NCBI GenBank assembly: GCA_008015155.1
Contig: SSFA01000008.1
Span: 310,001-374,000, forward strand
Direction: 5' to 3'
Length of the DNA stretch: 64,000 bases
From: Thiothrix sp.
GTDB taxonomy: Bacteria > Pseudomonadota > Gammaproteobacteria > Thiotrichales > Thiotrichaceae
The notes below the pieces were generated by a model. The model saw nothing but the letters and a program-made list of their open reading frames with translations. It was not told the origin of the DNA and made no database searches. Positions 39,514-47,014 of the stretch are shown one piece after another; position 1 is the first letter of the stretch, and every line of letters starts with the position of its first letter. A program made the position numbers and the translations under genes.

Positions 39514-39720
39514 ATGAACAATAAATTATTAGTAATTGGGGCTTTGCTCATTAGCTTAAACGTGAGTGCAGCAGAGATTAAAAAACCAGTGTGTAAAATC
39601 ACGGATGAAATGAAACTGGCTATTTCGATGATGTGTTCACTTGAACCGAATCCGTCAAGCTGTGAAGCAGAGGCTATTAAAACACTGGAGCAGGAATACA
39701 ACTGCAAAGCAGGTGAATAA
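39514..39720 (+). CDS. Small secreted Cys-containing protein
   Basis: A 68-residue protein from ATG 39514 with a signal peptide (MNNKLLVIGALLISLNVSAA). The mature part has four Cys (VCKI, MCSLE, SSCE, NCKA) that could form two disulfides in the periplasm. Its stop overlaps the next start. Confidence 0.55.
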   Translation: MNNKLLVIGALLISLNVSAAEIKKPVCKITDEMKLAISMMCSLEPNPSSCEAEAIKTLEQEYNCKAGE

Positions 39721-39941
39721 TGAAGGCTTTAATCCTATTCACAGTAATCATTTACTTCGTCATTACGATTCCTAATTCACAGGCCGGAGTTGCTGGAATC
39801 ATTACCTATCTGAAAGGCGAATGTAACGAGCCTGACGAAAAAGGAGTCCAGCTTTGCTCTAGTCGTGACACTGGGAAGATTTATTACGTTTACAAAGGGG
39901 AGAAATACGAAACCTACCCCGCTAACATCAAACAGGATTAA
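39720..39941 (+). CDS. Small secreted protein
   Basis: A 73-residue protein whose signal peptide (LILFTVIIYFVITIPNSQAG) is followed by a short beta-rich mature part with two Cys (ECNE, LCSS). It is the third small exported protein in a row and is coupled to its neighbour. Function unknown. Confidence 0.55.
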   Translation: MKALILFTVIIYFVITIPNSQAGVAGIITYLKGECNEPDEKGVQLCSSRDTGKIYYVYKGEKYETYPANIKQD

Positions 39942-39943
39942 TT

Positions 39944-40429
39944 ATGCCTAATCATGTAAGCCATCAAATCACTATTGCTGGATACACCGCAGAACAAATC
40001 AAAGAGCGCTATTCTTCTGCTGATCGGTTTTTCGATTTTAATAAGCTGATCCCCACGCCACCTTATGTCTATCAAGGCTGCCTTGGGACGCAAGATACTA
40101 AGGATTTTCCAAATTGGCTTGATTGGAATACAACAAACTGGGGTACAAAATGGAACTGTTATGAGAGCAAAATTTCCGACTCAGAAGGTGGCGTAGTTAT
40201 TGAGTTTGATACTGCATGGAGTATTCCTTACCCAATCATTGTAGTTCTCGCCAATCAATTAAAAAGCAAACAAATGATCCATGACTATTTTGACGAGGGT
40301 CACAATTTCTGGGGTCGTGAAGTTTGGAATGGTGATACTCGTCAGTCAAAAAACAAAGCTGAAAACTTAAAACGAGAACTTTGCATTAAGTTGAAGGGGT
40401 ATGACCCAGATAATCAAGATGATGATTAA
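39944..40429 (+). CDS. Api92/YubB-like ferredoxin-fold protein
   Basis: A 161-residue protein matching the phage/plasmid YubB-like family: MPNHVSHQITIAG, FDFNKLIPTP, and NWGTKWNCYE near residue 65. The fold is a small alpha/beta sandwich; the role is not established. A terminator follows at 40436-40463. Confidence 0.65.
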   Translation: MPNHVSHQITIAGYTAEQIKERYSSADRFFDFNKLIPTPPYVYQGCLGTQDTKDFPNWLDWNTTNWGTKWNCYESKISDSEGGVVIEFDTAWSIPYPIIVVLANQLKSKQMIHDYFDEGHNFWGREVWNGDTRQSKNKAENLKRELCIKLKGYDPDNQDDD

Positions 40430-40435
40430 AAAGTA

Positions 40436-40463
40436 AAAAGGCCAGTCATAGACCGGCCTTCCC
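40436..40463 (+). terminator. Probable rho-independent terminator
   Basis: AAGGCC and GGCCTT with inner AG...CC pairing. The T-run is short, so it is moderate. Confidence 0.5.
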
Positions 40464-40520
40464 TACCAACCCAAGCCGCCTCGCTTTCGACGGAGGGGCG
40501 GCAAAGGAGATTAAAGGATT

Positions 40521-41888
40521 ATGAGTTTAAACAACGTTTTAGACAAGTCCCTCCCCTATGGAGTTCGATTGTCGCTATATATTGGTGCATGGCTGCTAGC
40601 CATCGTCATGGGCATAGCTGGGGTGAGTACCTACTACTCTAGCAATCCAAGCCCGATTGGTTTCATTAAAGCTATTTTTCTCTTTGCTGGATTCCTGCTG
40701 ATTTTGCATGGTGCTAGCGGAATCTTATTTGATTCTAGTAAACCTGTCAGCTGGCGAGCGATTGCCCTAGTGGTTGCCATCTCTATGCTAGCAGTTGATA
40801 CCTTTACTATCTCCCATGAGCAACAGACTGGCATCATGGAAAAGATTAAAACCAGTCAGCAGGCCGTGACGGACTCCAGCACCAAAGCCCAGCACTTAGC
40901 AGGCTTACGAAAAGAGCTAGCGGCTTGCCCCGAAAACCATTACACCAAATGCAAACAACCCCTATTGGCAGCAATTCAACAGGCCGAAACTAGCACGGGT
41001 GGAACCGCTTTTAACGCTAATGCAGCGGGTGAAGAGGCGTACTGGGTAGCGCTAGCGGAATGGTTTAATAAGGATCGTCTGCCCGAAGACAAAATTGACG
41101 CAGGCCAAGTGGCTCTCTATGTTTATGCCTTTTTAGGTTTCTTAGGTTCAGTCTTTATTATTTTGGGCTTTGGTTTTTATGGTGCAACCACTTCTGACCA
41201 GCAGCACTCACCTACTCCACTGCCACCCACTGGCACAGACGACACCACTCATAAAGGTAGTGACTACCGCACCAGCAAAGTAGGGTTCAACTCCCCTGCT
41301 CCTGTGCCTGCTGCTAACAGTAAAGGAACTGTTTCAAACAGTTCAGCGAACACTAAATACAGTTCAAGAACAGTTTACCCCGCTCAAAATACAGTTCGAG
41401 TTGAGCGTTCAGCTACCAGCGCTAGTGTGCCTAGAGCTACATCAATAGCGCCTGCTGTGACAATGGGCAGCCCATCAAGCGCACAAGCTAAAGCTGCGCA
41501 ACGCTGGCATTTAACCGATGGGAATGCGGCCTTGGACACTTCAACTGTTTTAGAAACACCCACTGTTTTAACCCCTTCAACTGTACCGGAACAGTTCAAT
41601 CTGTCTAAAAATACAGCAGAAGGGGATAGAAATACTGAAAAATACAGCAGTTTTTATGCCGCTTATGATGAAGCGCTACGGACTGGAGTAGTCGGGCGAG
41701 CTACTGTTAGGCCAACTAAACAATGGCTCGCAGAACAGTTAAAACAGTCCGAAGTACAGTTAAATACCGTTGAGCGTGACAACTGCGTGAACTGGCTACT
41801 CGCAGAAGCGGAGCGGCGCGGTCGTATTCGTCCTGTGTTTGGGCGTGATGATAAGCATCCCCAAGGACGTTGTGAGGTAGTGAAATGA
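40521..41888 (+). CDS. Phage membrane protein with disordered middle and C-terminal domain; gene carries iteron-like repeats
   Basis: A 455-residue protein. Three or four TM segments (about 16-36, 48-68, 75-92 and 193-217), with a periplasmic or cytoplasmic helical part between. A disordered Ser/Thr/Pro region (about 225-370) precedes a compact C-terminal domain (KQWLAEQLKQSEVQLNTVER to the end) that may be winged helix. The DNA for the disordered part is full of AACAGTT-type sites (see repeat). Function unknown; a link with replication or DNA anchoring at the membrane is speculation. Confidence 0.55.
   Translation: MSLNNVLDKSLPYGVRLSLYIGAWLLAIVMGIAGVSTYYSSNPSPIGFIKAIFLFAGFLLILHGASGILFDSSKPVSWRAIALVVAISMLAVDTFTISHEQQTGIMEKIKTSQQAVTDSSTKAQHLAGLRKELAACPENHYTKCKQPLLAAIQQAETSTGGTAFNANAAGEEAYWVALAEWFNKDRLPEDKIDAGQVALYVYAFLGFLGSVFIILGFGFYGATTSDQQHSPTPLPPTGTDDTTHKGSDYRTSKVGFNSPAPVPAANSKGTVSNSSANTKYSSRTVYPAQNTVRVERSATSASVPRATSIAPAVTMGSPSSAQAKAAQRWHLTDGNAALDTSTVLETPTVLTPSTVPEQFNLSKNTAEGDRNTEKYSSFYAAYDEALRTGVVGRATVRPTKQWLAEQLKQSEVQLNTVERDNCVNWLLAEAERRGRIRPVFGRDDKHPQGRCEVVK
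41317..41761. repeat. Iteron-like cluster of AACAGTT/AACTGTT sites
   Basis: About 14 copies of ACAGT/ACTGT lie in 445 bp, mostly in the form AACAGTT, TACAGTT or AACTGTT. In the first block the starts are 41327, 41337, 41358, 41369, 41390 (spacing 10, 21, 11, 21), that is on one face of the helix. Other blocks lie at 41543-41596 and 41702-41761. The heptamers are read in different codon frames, so selection is on DNA. Confidence 0.65.
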
Positions 41889-42136
41889 ACGATGAACACA
41901 GTCTTGGCCTAACCGACCCACGCATCATCCAGATTCTGAACCAGACGAAAGAGGGCAGAGCCAAACTTCAAAGTTGGCAAGAACGCAAAGCGAAAGAATC
42001 ACCTCAGCCTCAACACAATGAGCCAAGCCTTTCACTGAAAAACTTTATCAATGCCCTCGTGTTTTCCCTGATTATTGCAGCGCTGCTAACACTTTTGATG
42101 ATTGGGATTATTGAGGTGATACGGTGGATTTTTTAA
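41885..42136 (+). CDS. Small single-pass membrane protein
   Basis: An 83-residue protein; the ATG overlaps the previous stop. A charged cytoplasmic half is followed by one TM segment (ALVFSLIIAALLTLLMIGII) at the C-terminus (tail-anchored). It is in the same unit as the membrane protein and is followed by a terminator. Confidence 0.55.
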   Translation: MNDEHSLGLTDPRIIQILNQTKEGRAKLQSWQERKAKESPQPQHNEPSLSLKNFINALVFSLIIAALLTLLMIGIIEVIRWIF

Positions 42137-42140
42137 TGAC

Positions 42141-42166
42141 AAGCCCGCGAGTCGGGCTTTTATTTT
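42141..42166 (+). terminator. Rho-independent terminator
   Basis: AAGCCCG/CGGGCTT with a five-base loop and a T-rich end, 4 bases after the membrane-protein stop and directly ahead of the next start. Confidence 0.75.
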
Positions 42167-42172
42167 GGATCA

Positions 42173-42424
42173 ATGATGAGTATTAAGCAAAAACGAGAGA
42201 CTGAAAAAATCCTAGGGCGGAAAGGCATTGCAAAAAGAATACATAATCTTGCGTATGAAATAATTAAAGCATCATCCTATCAAGAGGTAATGGAATTAGC
42301 AGGGCGAATAAGTGTATTAGCTGATACTGCTAGTTATGATAGTTACTGGAGTGAAAAGGTAAGTAATGGAAAATTTAAAGAATGTGGAAACATAGACTGC
42401 TACAACTTGGATAGGTCAAAATGA
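42173..42424 (+). CDS. Small phage protein, unknown
   Basis: An 83-residue helical protein (start at 42173 or 42176). It contains KRIHNLAYEIIKASSYQEVM. Its stop overlaps the next start. No family recognised. Confidence 0.45.
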   Translation: MMSIKQKRETEKILGRKGIAKRIHNLAYEIIKASSYQEVMELAGRISVLADTASYDSYWSEKVSNGKFKECGNIDCYNLDRSK

Positions 42425-42768
42425 AGCGAATGGAACATCAACTTCCCATTAAGTTCAAATCTGAAATAGAATTAACCCAAATTAATATATGGAAGCCGCC
42501 TAGTTATTTTTTAGGGGTTAGGATGCTAGGTAATATAGCCCAGCACGAAACAGGATTATTTTGCGAAAGCAGCGGTCAATATAAAAGCGACTTGCTGCTA
42601 GCAGAAAAGCTAGGATTTAAGGATGGTATTGTTCATGGCTGGAAATTTAAAATATACAACAACAATTTTTGCGTAACGTTAGATTACTGGGGGCAATGTC
42701 CTACTACATTCCATCAAGCGTTTGATGACGCGATAGTAATTTTTAAAGAGTTAGATTTATTGTGCTAA
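42421..42768 (+). CDS. Small phage protein, unknown
   Basis: A 115-residue beta-rich protein with two or three Cys; coupled to both neighbours by 4- and 7-base overlaps. No family recognised. Confidence 0.45.
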   Translation: MKRMEHQLPIKFKSEIELTQINIWKPPSYFLGVRMLGNIAQHETGLFCESSGQYKSDLLLAEKLGFKDGIVHGWKFKIYNNNFCVTLDYWGQCPTTFHQAFDDAIVIFKELDLLC

Positions 42769-43004
42769 CAAAACTCTTCTGGGCGTGCGTAGGCATATTC
42801 ACGCCAATATTAACGATTGCCGCAATAGCACTATTTTGGAAATGGTTTAGTGATATGCGAGAGCTTAGCGACTTTGGATATGATTCAGCAAACCTAGACT
42901 ACATGCTGAACGGCGTTGTTTACACAATAAGTGATATTACACAAGAGTCTGATTTCACTAAGCTTGCAAATGAATATTGGAATCACATTGACCCAACACC
43001 ATAG
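42762..43004 (+). CDS. Small membrane protein
   Basis: An 80-residue protein from GTG 42762. The N-terminus holds one TM segment (FWACVGIFTPILTIAAIALF) and the rest is acidic and hydrophilic. Overlaps the preceding gene by 7 bases. Function unknown. Confidence 0.45.
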   Translation: MLTKLFWACVGIFTPILTIAAIALFWKWFSDMRELSDFGYDSANLDYMLNGVVYTISDITQESDFTKLANEYWNHIDPTP

Positions 43005-43059
43005 TCTAGGATCTGGTCAAGAAGCAACGGAAACTAACGCTGAAAGCATGGGGTGTGAA

Positions 43060-43251
43060 ATGACAGAAACAGAAAACCAGCTTCTACAGCTATTAGCTGA
43101 TATACGCAAAGCCGCTGGTGATGAGAAAGGGCATCTAATGCAGCATGAGTTAATAGATCACATTAAGCGGTTAAAAGCAGCATCCGATAAACTTGAAAAA
43201 ATAGAAAAAGCAAGAATCGATTGGGAAGAGAATGCTAATGAAACCAAATAA
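43060..43251 (+). CDS. Small helical phage protein
   Basis: A 63-residue charged helix-rich protein; the ATG at 43060 is preferred over the long upstream extension that has no SD. Its end overlaps the next gene by 14 bases. Confidence 0.45.
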   Translation: MTETENQLLQLLADIRKAAGDEKGHLMQHELIDHIKRLKAASDKLEKIEKARIDWEENANETK

Positions 43252-43663
43252 AGACAGCGTTCTAACAAACATGCTTGAGCAGCTCAAATCACTAGCTGTA
43301 TACGACACTGAACTATATTCCCGCGCCATGCAGGAAGCGGGAAGACTAGCTAAAAATGGCATGGGTGAACAAGCGATACAGCTTAGAGATGCAATTGATG
43401 AATCAAAGATGATATTTAATAAAGATGTAATTTCTACGCCACGTAATTCTTTAAAAAATAATCATCTTATTGGCTACAAAGAACAGTTATTAAAAGACAT
43501 GCAATCCGCAGACACAAAGCAAAAGCCAATCACATTCGGTAATGGCTACTGCGCTCTAGCATGTCCTTATTTCAAGCCTGATAAGCCCGAAACACTGAGC
43601 GCTGAGTGTCTACTAGATGGCAAAACTATTATTTACCAAGATTGGTTTATAGCACATTGTTGA
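43238..43663 (+). CDS. Phage protein, unknown
   Basis: A 141-residue protein from ATG 43238. The first half is helical (KSLAVYDTELYSRAMQEAGR). The second half has a Cys-containing GNGYCALACPYFKPDKPE motif. No family recognised. Confidence 0.45.
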   Translation: MKPNKDSVLTNMLEQLKSLAVYDTELYSRAMQEAGRLAKNGMGEQAIQLRDAIDESKMIFNKDVISTPRNSLKNNHLIGYKEQLLKDMQSADTKQKPITFGNGYCALACPYFKPDKPETLSAECLLDGKTIIYQDWFIAHC

Positions 43664-43676
43664 ATAAGGATGAATA

Positions 43677-43886
43677 GTGACAGCAAAACTCATGAACGAT
43701 ATTTGCCGCTGCACTGGCGACACAGAAATAGACGGAGAAGTCAAAGTATGTCCAGCTCGTAATCAATGCCTACGCTATTTAGAGCGCGAGACGTTTAGAG
43801 GAAAAGTGTATCAGTATCCAATTATGTCAGCGCCAACTATTAAAGAGTCGGGCTGTGCTTCGCTGATCAAGCCTAGCAACTACTAA
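43677..43886 (+). CDS. Small Cys-containing phage protein
   Basis: A 69-residue protein from GTG 43677 with AAGGA upstream. The pattern CRCTGDTEIDGEVKVCPARN followed by C suggests a small zinc-binding fold. Function unknown. Confidence 0.5.
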   Translation: MTAKLMNDICRCTGDTEIDGEVKVCPARNQCLRYLERETFRGKVYQYPIMSAPTIKESGCASLIKPSNY

Positions 43887-43968
43887 TTCTTAAAATACTA
43901 GTAGTTAATTAAAAATCAATTACTTACATCATGCCACCTACATCAATGAAGGTGGCAATCCTAATTTT

Positions 43969-44058
43969 ATGGTACGAACTCAAATGATTAAAACCCTAAC
44001 GATAGACACTGATCTAATCATCTACGCTTTTCACTACTGCTTAGGCCGCCACACCTAA
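43969..44058 (+). CDS. 29-residue ORF, probable gene fragment
   Basis: MVRTQMIKTLTIDTDLIIYA then FHYCLGRHT stop. The sequence resembles the N-terminus of a longer phage protein family (TIDTDLLIYAFRYALGRHT), so it may be a truncated copy. No downstream continuation is seen in the other frames. Confidence 0.3.
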   Translation: MVRTQMIKTLTIDTDLIIYAFHYCLGRHT

Positions 44059-44088
44059 ATATTAGTTAAATATTTTTCGATAGCTAAC

Positions 44089-44112
44089 AGCGCCCACTGA
44101 GGCGCTTTTTTC
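44089..44112 (+). terminator. Rho-independent terminator
   Basis: AGCGCC/GGCGCT with a six-base loop and T6, immediately before the SD of 44129-44356. Confidence 0.7.
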
Positions 44113-44128
44113 ATTTAAAGGGGAAGCA

Positions 44129-44356
44129 ATGGACAACAGAATAATCCCATACGAAGAACTAAGAGAGTTGCTTGGCACGACCACACCGGCTGAAACACTA
44201 ATTGTTACTCAGAAAAGGGGTATTCCGGTTCAACTCTCTAAACATAATTCACCTCGCCCCTTCACAACCCTGCGAGCATTAGAAAGCTCAATGGGCATGA
44301 AACAAAACTCTGATATATCATCCAACGATGAAGAGTTTGTTGTAAAAATCATATAA
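44129..44356 (+). CDS. Candidate excisionase / directionality factor
   Basis: A 75-residue protein directly upstream of the integrase (11 bases), with AAGGGGAAG ahead of the ATG. It has the size and place of phage Xis proteins, and ELRELLGTTTPAETLIVTQK is compatible with a small wHTH. There is no clear signature; the name rests on position. Confidence 0.45.
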   Translation: MDNRIIPYEELRELLGTTTPAETLIVTQKRGIPVQLSKHNSPRPFTTLRALESSMGMKQNSDISSNDEEFVVKII

Positions 44357-44367
44357 GAGGAGGATAT

Positions 44368-45498
44368 ATGGCAGGAACTCGCAGAGTAAAAACACCCTAC
44401 CCGCTGCCTTATGTTTACGTAAACAAGGGGCGAGTAGAGTATAGGCCGAGGGTCAGCTTTGAAGATAGAGAGCAAGGTGTGCCAGTTGATAAAGGCGGGT
44501 TTTTGAAACCGCCTATTAAGTTAGGTGTGGAAGGCGATTCACTAGAGGATATAACTAAGGCATGGCTAGCCGCTAAATCCTCTATTCGCCGTGAAACTGT
44601 TTACAAAACTTGCACACTCTACTGGATTTTAGACAAGTATCAGCATTCTCGAAAATATGCAGAACTAGCACCTTCTTCGCAAAAGCGAAATAAAAACCTC
44701 ATCAAAATCCTTGAACACAAACTCGAAATTAACGGAAAGCCTGCAACCCTAGGTGATTTGCACATAAAAGCCATAAATAAGCCATTATTCAGAGCATTGG
44801 CAGAGCGTCGGTTAAATGATTATCGTGCCTCTGGTAACAAAGGCGAGGTACAAGTTAATCGAGAAATCACACTAATATCATCAGCGCTATCATGGGCGGT
44901 TAGTAACCTTCCTGAACTGGCAGAACTAGGCATCCATGAAAACCCTTTGCTCAAAATAGAAAAAATCAAAGAGCACCAGAACGAGCGATATATCACAGAC
45001 CAAGAATATGAGATTCAGTACCAGATTGCTGCTGAGGTCTCTGACTACTTACAGCCAGTCATGGAGCTAACCTATCTCACGGCCTCACGCGGCATTGAAA
45101 CGCTGGATTTAAAGTTATCGGATTGCTCAGAAATTGGCATTAAGACGACACGGCGCAAAGGCAGTCGGGACAACATTATTCTGTGGTCGCCACGGCTTTT
45201 AGCAGCTAAAGAGGCTGCACTGGCTTTGCATAAATCGCGCAAGATACGCCAGATCGACCCGCATTTAATACCCGGCTTTAGTGGTGGGGCCTTGGCAAAA
45301 TCAACCCTTGATGCAGCTTTTCAACGACTTAAGAATTTAATGGAAAGCAGAGGATTAGCAGATACCTATTTTTCACTGCACCTTCTTAAAGCAAAGGGAG
45401 TTAGTGATTCGGATGATAAGGGTATTGCAGGTCATGTAACCGAAGCTATGCGCCAACGTTATGACGTAAAAGTACACGAGCATAAGCCAGCTCGGTAG
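44368..45498 (+). CDS. int: Tyrosine recombinase (phage integrase)
   Basis: A 376-residue integrase. The N-terminal arm-binding part (1-70) and a core-binding helical domain (about 70-210) precede the catalytic domain. The first Arg is in ASRGIETLDL near 245. The second box reads FSLHLLKAKG, with Lys where HxxR usually has Arg. GHVTEAMRQRY near 355-367 holds the last His and the nucleophilic Tyr. It lies 105 bases from tRNA-Leu, its likely attachment target. Confidence 0.8.
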   Translation: MAGTRRVKTPYPLPYVYVNKGRVEYRPRVSFEDREQGVPVDKGGFLKPPIKLGVEGDSLEDITKAWLAAKSSIRRETVYKTCTLYWILDKYQHSRKYAELAPSSQKRNKNLIKILEHKLEINGKPATLGDLHIKAINKPLFRALAERRLNDYRASGNKGEVQVNREITLISSALSWAVSNLPELAELGIHENPLLKIEKIKEHQNERYITDQEYEIQYQIAAEVSDYLQPVMELTYLTASRGIETLDLKLSDCSEIGIKTTRRKGSRDNIILWSPRLLAAKEAALALHKSRKIRQIDPHLIPGFSGGALAKSTLDAAFQRLKNLMESRGLADTYFSLHLLKAKGVSDSDDKGIAGHVTEAMRQRYDVKVHEHKPAR

Positions 45499-45502
45499 CA
45501 AT

Positions 45503-45534
45503 TGTTCGGAGCGAAGGGTTTCAATGTTCGGAGC
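45503..45534 (+). repeat. Direct repeat TGTTCGGAGC x 2 next to the integrase
   Basis: Two copies of a 10-bp motif, 22 bp apart (two helical turns), between the integrase stop and tRNA-Leu. This fits arm-type integrase binding sites. Confidence 0.45.
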
Positions 45535-45602
45535 TTATTTTTAGCAGTAGATTTTATCTAAAACAAAAACCATCTAAGTTGTTGATTTACAATCATCAGA
45601 AG

Positions 45603-45640
45603 TGGTGCCCAGGGCCGGAGTCGAACCGGCACGGATGTTA
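45603..45640. other. Probable right attachment site at the 3' end of tRNA-Leu
   Basis: Integrase and the tRNA 3' end face each other, the usual arrangement after phage integration into a tRNA gene. The repeated copy that would define the core lies outside the window, so the boundary is approximate. Confidence 0.4.
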
Positions 45641-45691
45641 CCATCCGAGGGATTTTAAGTCCCTTGCGTCTACCTATTTCGCCACCTGGGC
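45603..45691 (-). tRNA. tRNA-Leu (UAA)
   Basis: A type II tRNA with a long variable arm; acceptor GCCCAGG, anticodon loop CTTAAAA, CCA encoded. First of a cluster of four host tRNAs. Confidence 0.9.
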
Positions 45692-45708
45692 AGATGACTT
45701 GTCTTTAA

Positions 45709-45782
45709 TGGAGGCTAGGGTCGGAATCGAACCGGCGTAGACGGATTTGCAATCCGCTGCATGACCACTCTGCCACCCAGCC
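45709..45782 (-). tRNA. tRNA-Cys (GCA)
   Basis: A 74-nt cloverleaf with GCA in the loop TTGCAAA, discriminator U and encoded CCA. Confidence 0.9.
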
Positions 45783-45794
45783 TTCGTAAAAATT

Positions 45795-45869
45795 TGGAGC
45801 GGGAAACGAGGCTCGAACTCGCGACCCCAACCTTGGCAAGGTTGTGCTCTACCACTGAGCTATTCCCGC
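45795..45869 (-). tRNA. tRNA-Gly (GCC), copy 1
   Basis: A cloverleaf with acceptor GCGGGAA, anticodon loop TTGCCAA and encoded CCA. Identical to copy 2. Confidence 0.9.
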
Positions 45870-45919
45870 TTACTGGCTTGTGACAGCCTGAACTTCATCC
45901 AGAATATGCTCCAGAATTC

Positions 45920-45994
45920 TGGAGCGGGAAACGAGGCTCGAACTCGCGACCCCAACCTTGGCAAGGTTGTGCTCTACCACTGAGCTATTCCCGC
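45920..45994 (-). tRNA. tRNA-Gly (GCC), copy 2
   Basis: Same sequence as copy 1, 50 bases further; a tandem duplication. Confidence 0.9.
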
Positions 45995-46103
45995 TGAACA
46001 GGCTGCGAATAATAATCGCGACCCTCAGGACTGTCAAGCTTTAAGCATCGAGAAATTAAAAGGCACACTGCTTAGCCGATAATCTGACAAATTTGGACGA
46101 TAG

Positions 46104-46679
46104 CTAAACCTGTCTAACAGGTAAATAATCTTTCAAAATCGCATAAATGGCTGGGCGATTTTGCTGTATTTCCTCTGCGCTCAAACCTTCTAAAGAATGG
46201 GGATACTTTAACCAATCTTCAGTTTCATACAAGTAAAAATCCGGAATACGTTCAATTTGCCGGCGCTTTGGTTTGTAATACGGGACTGCCACACGAATGT
46301 CAGAAGGCGTGTTTAAGCGAGCTTTGCGGCTTAGCTCCCCAATAATTGCCTCAATTGAACGTCCTGTATCAAAGACATCATCGACAATCAACAATCGATC
46401 ATGGTGTTGGCAATTTTTTACTAGGTAATTTAAGCCAAACACTTGTACTTGGCGTGCTTGCTGATCAATCCCCGAGTAAGAAGCGGTGCGAATTGAAATA
46501 TTATCAGCATGAATACCATGAACCGTTAAATACTCTTGCACGGCGATGCCAATCGGAACACCGCCGCGCCAGATAGCAATAATGAAGGTTGGCTCGAAGC
46601 CGCTTTGCAAAATTTGATGCCCTAAACGAAACGAATCCTCTAATAAACCTTGTGCAGTGAGATAGCGTTTCGTACTCAT
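46104..46679 (-). CDS. Phosphoribosyltransferase, hypoxanthine-type
   Basis: A 191-residue type I phosphoribosyltransferase. The PRPP loop is LLIVDDVFDTGRSIEA near residue 95-110, and IAIWRGGVPIG near 33 is the base-binding start. It would transfer a purine base to PRPP in salvage. The length is that of xanthine/hypoxanthine enzymes. A paralogue faces it at 47015-47599. Confidence 0.75.
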   Translation of the reverse strand: MSTKRYLTAQGLLEDSFRLGHQILQSGFEPTFIIAIWRGGVPIGIAVQEYLTVHGIHADNISIRTASYSGIDQQARQVQVFGLNYLVKNCQHHDRLLIVDDVFDTGRSIEAIIGELSRKARLNTPSDIRVAVPYYKPKRRQIERIPDFYLYETEDWLKYPHSLEGLSAEEIQQNRPAIYAILKDYLPVRQV

Positions 46680-46697
46680 TTTGCTTTAATCCTTTAC

Positions 46698-46910
46698 TTA
46701 TTTAATCATGCCTTTGCATTCTTCAATCAGCTCATCTAAGGCTTTAACAGCAGTTTTAGCTTCGGCTTTAATTTCTTGCAAAAACTCTAACTCACTTTTG
46801 CTGACATCACCATCTTTCAATACTAAAGTTCTAAGCATATCAACTTCTTTAATACTCACATGCCCATCACCTAAAGCGAAGCCTTTTGCAACTTTGCGCC
46901 ACTCTGCCAT
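46698..46910 (-). CDS. Small TerB-like protein
   Basis: A 70-residue helical, acidic protein (ALGDGHVSIKEVDMLRTLVL and on) with the alternating D-G-x-V-S pattern of small TerB-type domains. It is 18 bases upstream of the phosphoribosyltransferase gene, so probably co-transcribed. Its role is unknown. Confidence 0.55.
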   Translation of the reverse strand: MAEWRKVAKGFALGDGHVSIKEVDMLRTLVLKDGDVSKSELEFLQEIKAEAKTAVKALDELIEECKGMIK

Positions 46911-47014
46911 GATTCTGACTCCTTATTGATTTATCATTGAGAATTTGCTTGCGCTTGCTTCCAAGCCAAGCTTCAAGGATTATCAGCTAATCAATTCACA
47001 GGTACAATCTGCAG

